A stretch of DNA of 6,327 bases from Vicinamibacteria bacterium (lineage in GTDB: Bacteria; Acidobacteriota; Vicinamibacteria; Fen-336; JAGNNV01): assembly GCA_016650185.1 (NCBI GenBank), contig JAENWE010000433.1, positions 1 to 6,327 of the forward strand. Reading direction: 5' to 3'. The notes under the pieces were generated by a model. The model was not told the DNA's origin. It saw only the letters and a program-made list of their open reading frames with translations, and ran no database searches. The position numbers and the translations under genes were made by a program. Positions 1 through 5,568 of this stretch are shown in pieces. Within the stretch, counting starts at the first letter, position 1; every line of letters begins with the position of its first letter.

Positions 1-1199
1 AGGAAGGAGGCGCCCGCACTCTCCTCGCCGCCGAAGCCGAGCGAACCGTCGACCAGACCGTCCACGAACCACTTGAAGCCGACCGGCACCTCGTAGAGTT
101 TCCGGCCCAGGCTCGCGCTCACACGGTCGATCATCGTGCTGCTCACCACGGTCTTTCCCACCCCGGCGCCGAGACTCCATCGCGGACGATGCCGGAACAG
201 GTGGTGGATGGCGACCGCGAGATAGTGATTGGGCGGAAGGAGTCCCGTGCTCCGGGTCACGATTCCATGCCGGTCGTGGTCGGTGTCGCAGGCGAAGGCG
301 ATGTCGAAGCGATCCTTGAGTCCGATCAGCCGCTGCATCGCGTAGGACGAGGACGGGTCCATGCGGATGCGCCCGTCCCAATCCACGGTCATGAATGCGA
401 AGGTTGGATCGACGACCTCGCTGACCACCGTGAGGTTCAGGCGGTAACGCTCGGCGACCTCGGCCCAGTAGTGGACTCCGGCCCCGCCGAGCGGATCGAC
501 GCCCAGCCGAAGGGTCGCTCCGCGGATCGCCTCCATGTCGATCACGTTGCCGAGATCGCGGACGTAGGCGCTGCGATAGTCGTGCCGGTGCGTCGTGGCG
601 GCGCGCAGCGCCCGCTCGACGGGCATGCGCATGACACCCGCGAGGCCGGCCTTGAGAAGCTGGTTCGCCTCGGCTTCGATCTGATGGGTAACGCCCTTGT
701 CCGCCGGCCCGCCGTGCGGCGGGTTGTACTTGAACCCTCCGTCCTCCGGCGGGTTATGAGAAGGCGTCACGACGATGCCGTCGGCGAGGCCGGTGGTCCG
801 ACCCAGGTTGTAGGTGACGATGGCGTGGGACACCACGGGGGTCGGCGTGTATTCGTCGTGCTCAGAAAGCATCACCTCCACTCCGTTTTTGGCCAGTACT
901 TCGAGGGCGCTGGCCCAGGCGGGCACCGACAGCGCGTGGGTGTCGATGCCGAGAAAGAGCGGCCCGTTTGTGCCCACCTGCGTCCGGTAGCGACAGATCG
1001 CCTGGGTGATCGCGAGGACGTGCCATTCGTTGAAGCTCTTGCCGAACGCGGACCCCCGATGACCCGACGTGCCGAAAGCCACCTGCTGACCCGGGAACGC
1101 GGGATCGGGCACCTCGGTGTAGTAGGCGCTGACCAGCCTCGGAACGTTGACCAGGATCGAAGGGGGTGCCGGCTTGCCCGCCAGAGGGCTGATTTTCAT
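1..1199 (-). CDS. pgm: Phosphoglucomutase (alpha-D-glucose-phosphate-specific), C-terminus beyond the window
   Basis: Interconverts glucose 1-phosphate and glucose 6-phosphate in the cytoplasm, linking glycogen, glucan and sugar-nucleotide synthesis to glycolysis. Reading down from 1199 gives 399 uninterrupted codons, collinear with my memory of E. coli Pgm (about 545 residues), so about 70% is present. Visible are TSGHRG (residues 44-49), the phosphoserine loop TPSHNPPEDGG with catalytic Ser147, the metal loop DTDHDRHG with Asp305, 307 and 309, and the sugar-binding GEESAG (391-396) near the window edge. All catalytic residues expected in this part are kept. I chose ATG 1199 because the N-terminus (MKISPLAGKPA) then matches the family in length. 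An in-frame ATG at 1211 overlaps the upstream stop as ATGA and is the alternative. It lies directly behind the broken ndvB and was probably co-transcribed with it to feed glucan synthesis. Confidence 0.96.
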   Translation of the reverse strand, partial: MKISPLAGKPAPPSILVNVPRLVSAYYTEVPDPAFPGQQVAFGTSGHRGSAFGKSFNEWHVLAITQAICRYRTQVGTNGPLFLGIDTHALSVPAWASALEVLAKNGVEVMLSEHDEYTPTPVVSHAIVTYNLGRTTGLADGIVVTPSHNPPEDGGFKYNPPHGGPADKGVTHQIEAEANQLLKAGLAGVMRMPVERALRAATTHRHDYRSAYVRDLGNVIDMEAIRGATLRLGVDPLGGAGVHYWAEVAERYRLNLTVVSEVVDPTFAFMTVDWDGRIRMDPSSSYAMQRLIGLKDRFDIAFACDTDHDRHGIVTRSTGLLPPNHYLAVAIHHLFRHRPRWSLGAGVGKTVVSSTMIDRVSASLGRKLYEVPVGFKWFVDGLVDGSLGFGGEESAGASF

Positions 1200-1207
1200 G
1201 AACCCTG

Positions 1208-2219
1208 TCATCCCAGGACGACCTCGACTTTGTGGTCCGCGCCGTCGTCCGACAAGGGGACGGAGGGGTCGCTCAGTTGCATGACCTTCCCATCGAGCAA
1301 GATCCGGGCCACTCCGCGGCTGACGCCGTTCGGGTTCAGGACACTGATCGCGTAGCGTGCGGAGTGGTAGCGGAAGGCGATTTCGAAACTTGGCCAGGCC
1401 TTCGGAACGCAGGGATCGATGACGAGGGTCTTGCCCCTCAGGCGAAACCCGAGGATCCACTCGAGTCCGGCGCGATACATCCATCCGGCCGAACCGGTGT
1501 ACCAGGTCCACCCCCCTCGCCCGACGTGGTCAGGCTCGGAGTAAACGTCGGCGCACATGACGTAGGGCTCGACCGTGTAGCGACATACGCCCGCGGGCGT
1601 GCGGGCATGATGAATCGGGTTGAGCAGCGAAAAGAGCTCGCTCGCCTTCTCCCCGTCGCCGAGCATCGCAAACGCGATCACCGACCAGATCGCTCCATGG
1701 GTGTACTGGCCTCCGTTCTCCCGGACGCCGGGCGGGTACCCCTTGATGTACCCGGGGTTGTGCGCGGTCTGGTCGAAGGGAGGCGTGAACCGTGTGGGCC
1801 ACGAGCGCCCAGGCAAGTCCAAACACCCGCGGACAGCCCTCGAGCGGTCCACCGGCAAGCTTGGGCAGCCCGCGACAAAAGGCACGGGGAAGATCTTCAC
1901 GGACTTGCCGGATCTGTTCCTGCGCGACATAGGAGTTGTCGAGCAGCCATTCGGCCGCGGGCGTCACGGCACGATCCTCACGGACGGCCTTCTCGATGTC
2001 CCGGTATGCGGCAAGGAGCACGCGGCCGTTGTCCTTCAGCCGCCTCTCGAAGCGACGGCAGGTTCCCGGGCCCCCGGTGACGCGCTGCGCCGCTGCGAGG
2101 CTTTCCGCATGTTGATCGAGCCGCTCGGGGCTGAAGAGTTCCCTGCGAATCAGCTCCTCCGGGTCCTCCGGGAACACCACCGCGGAAGCCCCGAACGCGC
2201 CAGGGAACGGGCGCCTCAT
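1208..2219 (-). pseudogene. ndvB: Cyclic beta-1,2-glucan synthase (NdvB/ChvB type), both ends fused by a large internal deletion
   Basis: The intact family is a very large inner-membrane protein (over 2,700 residues) with a GT84 glucosyltransferase and a C-terminal GH94 phosphorylase-like domain that sets glucan chain length. Here 2219 to about 1800 encodes the N-terminus, with family landmarks DNGRVLLAAYRDIEKA, TPAAEWLLDN, EQIRQVREDLP, LPKLAGGPLEG and PRVFGLAWALVAHT. From about 1795 to 1208 a frame one base off encodes the GH94 end: NPGYIKGYPPGVRENGGQYTH, LLNPIHHA, VEPYV, GRGGWTWYTGSAGWMYR, IDPCVP. The junction lies near 1787-1800. More than 2,000 residues are missing, including all membrane segments, the glycosyltransferase and the GH94 catalytic region, and the ends are out of frame, so no synthase can be made. 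The first ATG (2219) has no good Shine-Dalgarno sequence; the original start is uncertain. Stop at 1208 sits 8 bases before pgm. Confidence 0.9.
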
Positions 2220-2268
2220 GCGTCAGCCGGGCGCCTCGGAAACGACACTCCGTTGCCATGATCCCGCG

Positions 2269-2472
2269 TCAGGTTATGAGCATCTCGCCAAACAGCAGGC
2301 CCGAGAAACTGCCCCAAAAGGCGCTGCGTTTGCCCCAGTCCTGGGTGTGATGCCCCTGCGCACTATGGACAGTTGCTTCATGTCGACGCTCGACTTCTGA
2401 AGCTCTTTTCATGACCCCTTCAGCCTCCATATGCGCGACGTCGATCGAAAGCCCTGGGTTCCTGTCTGACAT
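2269..2472 (-). pseudogene. Fragment resembling a general-stress/YflT-like membrane protein
   Basis: A 67-codon frame opens at ATG 2472 after a weak GATGAG ribosome site and ends at a TGA at 2269. Its last third reads DWGKRSAFWGSFSGLLFG. This resembles the WGKLGAFWGGLWGLLFG stretch that opens the hydrophobic glycine-rich region of a widespread stress-associated membrane protein family, usually 150-180 residues. The sequence stops a few residues after that motif, so the membrane helices that should follow are gone. The preceding residues (SEVERRHEATVHSAQGHHTQ) may be the degraded link region; the N-terminal domain is not recognisable. I infer a truncated remnant. It may instead be a short unrelated protein, because recognition rests on one motif from memory. 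Confidence 0.42.
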
Positions 2473-2742
2473 TGGCTCATCTTTGTCGAACGGATGGCTT
2501 CCCGCCCGATCTCGCTGAAATCAGCTTCCGGCATGGTCGGTGGGACGGACTCCCCGCCAACTACGCTACGGGCGTCGGAAGTGACTCGTCTGTTGGATAG
2601 CGCGCACATCGCCCTCGTGTGGATGTCGCGAGACAACGGCGGCACCCAGAGGAGCTGGAAACGCCAGCCTCGAAAGGACGCGAGCGCTTGCCCGGAGCCT
2701 GGTTGGGGGTTCGAGATCGCCGACCCGCCCCTGACACTGCCC
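2473..2742. other. Stretch without a recognisable gene
   Basis: All six frames were read. Open frames exist on both strands, but their translations are rich in Arg, Pro and Ser, contain no motif I recognise and look like the by-product of high GC. No tRNA, array or clear promoter was seen. It separates the glycine-zipper gene from the stress-protein fragment and may be decayed coding sequence. Confidence 0.4.
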
Positions 2743-2765
2743 CGGGGCGCCTCCGCAGCGCCCCG
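2743..2765 (-). terminator. GC-rich hairpin 11 bases after the glycine-zipper stop
   Basis: CGGGGCGC (2743-2750) and GCGCCCCG (2758-2765) form a perfect 8-bp stem with a 7-base loop, just downstream of the minus-strand stop at 2777. The position suits a transcription terminator. No T-run follows on the minus strand, so it is not a canonical intrinsic terminator and may only pause polymerase or protect a 3' end. Confidence 0.4.
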
Positions 2766-2776
2766 AGGGTTCGAAC

Positions 2777-3285
2777 CTAACGTCCGAAATGAACCGCGGC
2801 GCCCGGGAAGTGGTGCTCGACGCGACGCCACGCATCACGAGTCGCCGGTCTGGCCTTGTCCCAGGTCAGAGACGACCCGAGACTGTTGTTGTTCCAAGCA
2901 TTCGACAACTGAGCTTCGACTGGATCGAACGTCCTATCCCTGTGCTTCGGGCAGGACTCCCAGCCATACCTGGACGCGGACTGATATTTCTTGTATTCCT
3001 CGCCCTTATTTACATAGGGCGCCGTGGCGTAAGTCTTCGACCAGTACGTGTCCTCCGCGGTTGGGTCGATTGCTTCGCCGGCCGCCTTGCCCGCGAGACC
3101 TCCGGCCACGCCACCGACCACCGCGGCTCCAATGGCCGCGCCCGCGGCCATTCCTGAAGGCCCGCCAAGAGCGCCCGCGGCGGCGCGCACCGCCGTGCCC
3201 ACCGCGGCTCCGCCCCGGAGCCAATCGGGTGGGCGCCCGCAGCGTTAGTCAGGGGATCCCGGTTCGCGTCACGTTTGTCGGTCAT
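2777..3285 (-). pseudogene. Glycine-zipper conserved hypothetical protein, split by a one-base frameshift
   Basis: ATG 3285, preceded by a good GGTGAG site, starts MTDKRDANRDPLTNAAGAHPIGSG, the usual opening of a family of glycine/alanine-rich proteins of unknown function. That frame then leaves the family. The frame one base away carries on from about 3216 with GGAAVGTAV, a Gly/Ala-zipper likely to enter or lie on a membrane (GMAAGAAIGAAVVGGVAGGLAGKA region), and the family's C-terminal half: EDTYWSKTYATAPYV, SRYGWESCPKHRDRTFDPVE, LTWDKARPATRDAWRRVE. One extra G in the run at 3213-3216 (CCCC on the plus strand) would restore a single 169-residue protein with GSGGGAAVGTAV at the join. An automatic caller would start at GTG 3202 and report 141 residues. 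A real mutation or a homopolymer sequencing error are equally possible; the otherwise clean reading on both sides argues that decay, if real, is recent. Confidence 0.8.
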
Positions 3286-3348
3286 CTATGAGCTCACCAG
3301 CCCAAGCAACCAAAGGACCAACAGGATCACAAACAATGTCCACATCAT
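3286..3348 (-). CDS. Truncated DUF5670/lmo0937-family small membrane protein (20 residues)
   Basis: Reads MMWTLFVILLVLWLLGLVSS then TAG. This matches the first helix of the lmo0937/DUF5670 family (typically MLWTIFVILLVLWLLGLV..., about 45-50 residues with two membrane helices), whose function is unknown. The second half (the YTLGG-type turn and second helix) is absent. A strong Shine-Dalgarno AAGGAAG (3354-3360) sits 5 bases before ATG 3348; the first of the two ATGs gives the family's length before W-T. The TAG stop abuts the next ATG at 3285 with no gap, and that gene's GGTGAG site lies inside this frame, so the two would be translationally coupled. It is probably a deletion remnant whose start signals survive, although a 20-residue single-pass peptide could still be made. 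Confidence 0.72.
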   Translation of the reverse strand: MMWTLFVILLVLWLLGLVSS

Positions 3349-3353
3349 GAAAA

Positions 3354-3360
3354 CTTCCTT
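3354..3360 (-). promoter_or_regulatory. Shine-Dalgarno of the DUF5670 stub
   Basis: AAGGAAG on the minus strand, 5 bases before ATG 3348, is one of the two best ribosome sites in the window and supports the very short frame as a genuine translation start. Confidence 0.6.
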
Positions 3361-3445
3361 TCGATAGGCCGAATGGCGGCAGGGGTCGTGCGCGGGCGCT
3401 CGGCTCATGGTTTCAACGCAACAGTCATGCCGCGCGCTCACCGTC

Positions 3446-3589
3446 TCAGTGAGACCGTTCGCCCACGCGTTCTCCCCGAGCGCTTCGCGAGACGGCCGCC
3501 ACGAGCTGCAGGTCCTGGCTCCCCTGAATCGCGGACCCCGGCGGCTTTCCGATCCATCCCCTGACCGCGGCGACGCAGACGCGAATCAT
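3446..3589 (-). pseudogene. dapB: N-terminal remnant of a dapB-like 4-hydroxy-tetrahydrodipicolinate reductase
   Basis: DapB (about 250-270 residues) reduces the dihydrodipicolinate precursor with NAD(P)H in lysine and diaminopimelate synthesis. ATG 3589 opens a 47-codon frame: MIRVCVAAVRGWIGKPP, then QDLQLVAAVSRSARGERVGE, then TGA at 3446. This follows the family opening MIRVCVAGxTGWxGKPL...DLxLVxAVSRSAxGxxxGE, that is, the first strand, the dinucleotide loop and the second strand of a Rossmann fold. The first glycine of GxxGxxG is replaced by alanine (residue 8), and everything after residue 44, including the catalytic and C-terminal tetramer domain, is missing. A GAGGAAG ribosome site precedes the start, so the 5' end looks original. 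It is too short for standard ORF calling. The product cannot be an active reductase. Another short Rossmann protein is possible but less likely. Confidence 0.62.
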
Positions 3590-3598
3590 CTTGAGCTT

Positions 3599-3624
3599 CC
3601 TCGGGGCCGTAGGGCGGCCCGAGG
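3599..3624 (-). promoter_or_regulatory. Strong hairpin overlapping the dapB-remnant ribosome site
   Basis: CCTCGGG and CCCGAGG form a 7-bp stem, extended by CCG/CGG (3 bp) across one bulged G, with a 5-base loop. On the minus strand the 3' arm ends in the GAGG of the GAGGAAG Shine-Dalgarno upstream of ATG 3589, so folding would hide the site. It could be a leftover 5'-leader control element or a terminator for transcription arriving from the right; no T-run follows. Confidence 0.35.
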
Positions 3625-3800
3625 CGTCCTAACCCCGGGCGCTTCACTCTTTTGTGCGCCAGAGAACAGACAGGCCGACCGGAGAGGCCCACGCTGATTG
3701 TGGTCGACCGGCGACGTCGGTCTGGCCGAACTGGTCGCGACGCGGGACGGCCAGGGTGAAGGTCCGCTTTTACCGGTATTGAGGAACCCCGACCCAACGC
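3625..3800. other. Divergent spacer between the dapB remnant and the HPF-like gene
   Basis: Both the minus-strand remnant and the plus-strand HPF-like gene start from this side, so it should contain divergent promoters. I see no convincing -10/-35 pair, sigma-54 site or operator, and no recognisable protein in any frame. Confidence 0.35.
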
Positions 3801-3807
3801 AAGGAAA
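3801..3807 (+). promoter_or_regulatory. Shine-Dalgarno deciding the HPF-like start
   Basis: AAGGAAA, with AAGGA ending 6 bases before ATG 3812. It picks this ATG over the longer in-frame extension beginning at 3698, whose extra 38 residues match nothing in the family. Confidence 0.7.
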
Positions 3808-3811
3808 CAAG

Positions 3812-4183
3812 ATGCAGATTCAGATCAATACGGACAAGAACGTCGACGGACACGAGCAGTTCGCCGCTCAGGCCAGGAGTGTCGTCGAGGGCGCGATCGA
3901 CCGCTTTCGCGATCGGATCACGCGGGTGGAAGTCCACATCAGCGACCAGAACGGGAAGAAGAGTGGCCAGAACGACAAACGGTGCGTGATGGAAGCCCGC
4001 ATGGAGGGCCGAACCCCCGCCGCGGTCACCCACGACGCGGCAACGGTGGAAGATGCCGTGGACGGCGCGGCCGAAAAGTTGGCCAGGGCGATCGAGCACA
4101 CGATTGACCGCCTTGCGACCGAGGCGGACCACAGAACCGACCCGCCTCTGCCCGAGCCGAAAGAGATCGAGCCTGCCAGGTGA
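3812..4183 (+). CDS. HPF/RaiA-family ribosome hibernation/stress factor (short form)
   Basis: Family members bind the 30S subunit near the mRNA/tRNA channel and shut down or dimerise ribosomes in stress or stationary phase. The 123-residue product begins MQIQINTDKNVDGHEQF, followed by a helix (residues 16-31), the conserved FRDRITRVEVHISDQNG strand (32-48), KRCVMEARMEGRTPAAVTH (57-75), and a second helix DAVDGAAEKLARAIEHTIDRL (81-101), giving the beta-alpha-beta-beta-beta-alpha order of the S30AE domain. A Pro/Glu-rich tail (103-123) follows in place of the long dimerisation domain of long HPFs. It is the only clear plus-strand gene and appears complete and undamaged, unlike its neighbours. 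The exact subtype (HPF, YfiA or an unnamed paralogue often found in stress loci) cannot be settled from sequence alone, so no symbol is given. Confidence 0.88.
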   Translation: MQIQINTDKNVDGHEQFAAQARSVVEGAIDRFRDRITRVEVHISDQNGKKSGQNDKRCVMEARMEGRTPAAVTHDAATVEDAVDGAAEKLARAIEHTIDRLATEADHRTDPPLPEPKEIEPAR

Positions 4184-4199
4184 CAGACCGCCCCAATGG

Positions 4200-4391
4200 T
4201 CACGAGGGCCCGCCCCCGAAGCACGGGCTGAACGCCGCCGCGGGCTCGACAACTCCCGCTTCCGTGCCCGCGACCTTTGCCGTGTAACCGGACAGGAAAT
4301 GGTAGACGGCCTGTTCGGGGCTGAGTTTCGCGATGGGCGGCAGGACCCCGAACGCGTCGGCGGTCAGCATGAGCATGTGGGTCGGATGTCC
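4200..4391 (-). pseudogene. pckA: Internal fragment of ATP-dependent phosphoenolpyruvate carboxykinase
   Basis: PckA (about 530-540 residues) converts oxaloacetate and ATP to phosphoenolpyruvate in gluconeogenesis. The minus strand from 4391 reads GHPTHMLMLTADAFGVLPP, IAKLSPEQAVYHFLSGYTAK and VAGTEAGVVEPAAAFSPCFG, then GGPS and TGA. This is the family segment around residues 310-380, including the invariant LTADAFGVLPP and YHFLSGYTAKVAGTE motifs. Before GHP and after CFG the similarity ends abruptly. There is no start codon context and the nucleotide-binding P-loop and C-terminal domain are absent. It is therefore a scrap cut on both sides, about 60 codons, with no function expected. It escapes standard ORF finding because it is short. 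Confidence 0.88.
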
Positions 4392-4550
4392 GCGGGAACA
4401 CCCCGGAGACCGCCACCCGATTCTCCGCCCTTTCGGGGCCAGGCCCCGGGTTCAGAAAGGTCTCGACGAGCTCGCCTTCGCCACAGAAGCATCGGACTTG
4501 CCGAGCGCGGCTTTTCGTCAACCCGCGCGGCAGAAGATATGAACCCGGGC
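4392..4550. other. Spacer with an inverted repeat, no recognisable gene
   Basis: No frame on either strand shows a family I know; on the minus strand the pckA frame soon loses similarity. It holds a short palindrome, CGGGGCC-A-GGCCCCG (4434-4448), and one arm plus most of the other arm of an inverted repeat listed separately. Confidence 0.4.
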
Positions 4551-4554
4551 CTGA
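4440..4554. repeat. Imperfect inverted repeat pair
   Basis: CAGGCCCCGGGTTCA (4440-4454) and TGAACCCGGGCCTGA (4540-4554) are inverted copies differing by one G, separated by 85 bases. They could be ends of a lost small element or chance in GC-rich DNA; no target duplication or transposase is visible. Confidence 0.3.
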
Positions 4555-4572
4555 GACCTGAGTTCGTCTCAG
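4551..4572 (-). terminator. Hairpin overlapping the stop codon of the nucleotidyltransferase operon
   Basis: CTGAGAC (4551-4557) and GTCTCAG (4566-4572) form a perfect 7-bp stem with an 8-base loop. The stop codon of the minus-strand partner gene (4569-4571) lies within the stem. The place is right for an operon-ending terminator, but no T-run follows on the minus strand. Confidence 0.4.
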
Positions 4573-4949
4573 ACGCGGGACAGTGCGTTCTCGCTGACGA
4601 ACAGGTTACGGGCGCGGAAGGCAGGCGGGCTTTCCAGCAGCAGCACGGCGCGCAGGGCGGCGAGCGGCGAGGCGAACCACGGGCGACGGAGCTGCCTATC
4701 CTCCCCGACCGTCCAGTCGGGTTGCGGCAGGGCGAAGCGCCGGGCCAATTCCTCCGCCGTGGCAGCGATGTAGGCATCCTGCACCCTGCCGATGTCACCA
4801 AACTGCGGTGCGAGGATCGCAGGCGCGGCAGCCAACGCGGCAGCGGTCGGCGCCGCATAGAATTCGTCGAGGAAGTTCGCAAGGCAGCGGTCGAAGGAAT
4901 CACCCTGCGCGGCGAGGGCGGCGACTTCGGCCAGCGTTTTGGGCCTCAT
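4569..4949 (-). CDS. Small conserved protein paired with the DUF6036-like nucleotidyltransferase (putative toxin/antitoxin partner)
   Basis: A 126-residue predicted cytoplasmic protein of unknown function. It begins MRPKTLAEVAALAAQG, has an acidic helical part DRCLANFLDEFYAAP (20-34), a middle QFGDIGRVQDAYIAATAEELARRF (49-72), and a well-marked end: PWFASPLAALRAVLLLESP (90-108) then FRARNLFVSENALSRV (111-126). I have the impression of seeing such C-terminal motifs in small proteins beside nucleotidyltransferase-like genes, but cannot name a family. Its ATG (4949-4947) overlaps the upstream TGA as ATGA, the hallmark of translational coupling, which is why I reject the longer frame reaching 5141. 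No signal peptide, membrane helix or DNA-binding motif is seen. Its role as partner (antitoxin, toxin modifier or target adaptor) is inferred from the operon only. Confidence 0.75.
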   Translation of the reverse strand: MRPKTLAEVAALAAQGDSFDRCLANFLDEFYAAPTAAALAAAPAILAPQFGDIGRVQDAYIAATAEELARRFALPQPDWTVGEDRQLRRPWFASPLAALRAVLLLESPPAFRARNLFVSENALSRV

Positions 4950-5512
4950 ATCCTGCCCTCCTCGAACAATCCCTCGACGAGATACTGGGTCTTCACCGGG
5001 ATGCGATTGGCCGGGTAATACTGGGCCACGATTTCCAGCACGGCGGGGGCTGACTTGAGCTGGAGATGGCGGATCAGGAACACGATGTCCGACACGTCGG
5101 AGGATTCGCCGGTGGTGCCGCCGAGCCGAGCGGCCATGCACTTCATGGCCAGCAGATATTCCGGCACCGGCATGGTGAGACGGAGATGCGGAAACTGTGG
5201 AAGGGTTCCCGCCGTCGTCTCGTGCCGGGTGGAAACAAAGCCTTTGACGCCATCGTTGAGCCAGTCCGCCGGCAGACCCTGCTCCTCGCCGATACGGCTC
5301 GCGAGGTCACGGATGAGCGGCGTGGGCTGGAACAGCGCGTCCACATCCTTCGTCGAGAGACGAGCGGCGAAAGCGAGCACCATGACGGTACCGCCAAACA
5401 AGCAGAGTTCGCCGGTGACGCCCCGTTTGCCGAGTTCATCCGAGAGGGAACTCAGGGCGCGCAGAATGGCTTCACGGGTCAGGGCGGAACCGGTTGGTTG
5501 TGAGCCGCTCAT
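4946..5512 (-). CDS. AbiEii/DUF6036-like nucleotidyltransferase
   Basis: A 188-residue protein with the minimal nucleotidyltransferase signature. After an N-terminal helix (12-30) comes LCLFGGTVMVLAFAARLSTKDVDALF: the GG turn at residues 40-41 and the metal-binding pair Asp56/Asp58 in DVD. A later segment, EYLLAMKCMAARLGG...DVSDIVFLIRHL, carries Lys124 and Asp139/Asp142, matching the K...R...DxxDI part of AbiEii-type enzymes. In the AbiE and MenAT systems such enzymes act as toxins that transfer nucleotides to tRNA; whether DUF6036 members do so is not something I can assert. It is first in an operon with the 126-residue partner, with a 4-base overlap. The reverse order (antitoxin first) is usual for AbiE. 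ATG 5512 lacks a clear Shine-Dalgarno site. All expected catalytic residues are present, so it looks functional amid broken neighbours. Confidence 0.82.
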   Translation of the reverse strand: MSGSQPTGSALTREAILRALSSLSDELGKRGVTGELCLFGGTVMVLAFAARLSTKDVDALFQPTPLIRDLASRIGEEQGLPADWLNDGVKGFVSTRHETTAGTLPQFPHLRLTMPVPEYLLAMKCMAARLGGTTGESSDVSDIVFLIRHLQLKSAPAVLEIVAQYYPANRIPVKTQYLVEGLFEEGRI

Positions 5513-5568
5513 GGACGTGCGATCAGGTTCATCGAACGAGACTGTAGCGGAGTGAGAGTAGAAATGCG

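Noticed and set aside
189..2080. Long plus-strand open frames opposite pgm and ndvB (189-1355, 1232-2080)
   Set aside because: They are antisense to well-recognised genes, full of Arg/Val/Asp/Gly typical of GC-rich shadow frames, and match no family.
2764..2780. tRNA T-arm-like GGGTTCGAACCTA
   Set aside because: The five-base T-stem does not pair properly and no acceptor, D or anticodon arm can be folded around it.
2494..3291. A 265-codon plus-strand frame
   Set aside because: It overlaps the recognisable glycine-zipper and DUF5670 coding on the opposite strand, is very Arg/Pro/Ser-rich in its second half, and shows no domain.
3441..3456. GTCTCA-g-TGAGAC palindrome at the end of the dapB remnant
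   Set aside because: Six-base arms around one base are too weak and isolated to call an operator or terminator.
4053..5018. A 321-codon plus-strand frame running out of the HPF-like gene
   Set aside because: It crosses the pckA fragment and both operon genes antisense, with low-complexity Arg/Gly/Pro translation.
4950..5141. N-terminal extension of the small partner protein to an ATG at 5141
   Set aside because: It would overlap the nucleotidyltransferase gene by almost 200 bases and the extension is Arg/Pro-rich shadow sequence; the ATGA overlap at 4949 is the natural start.
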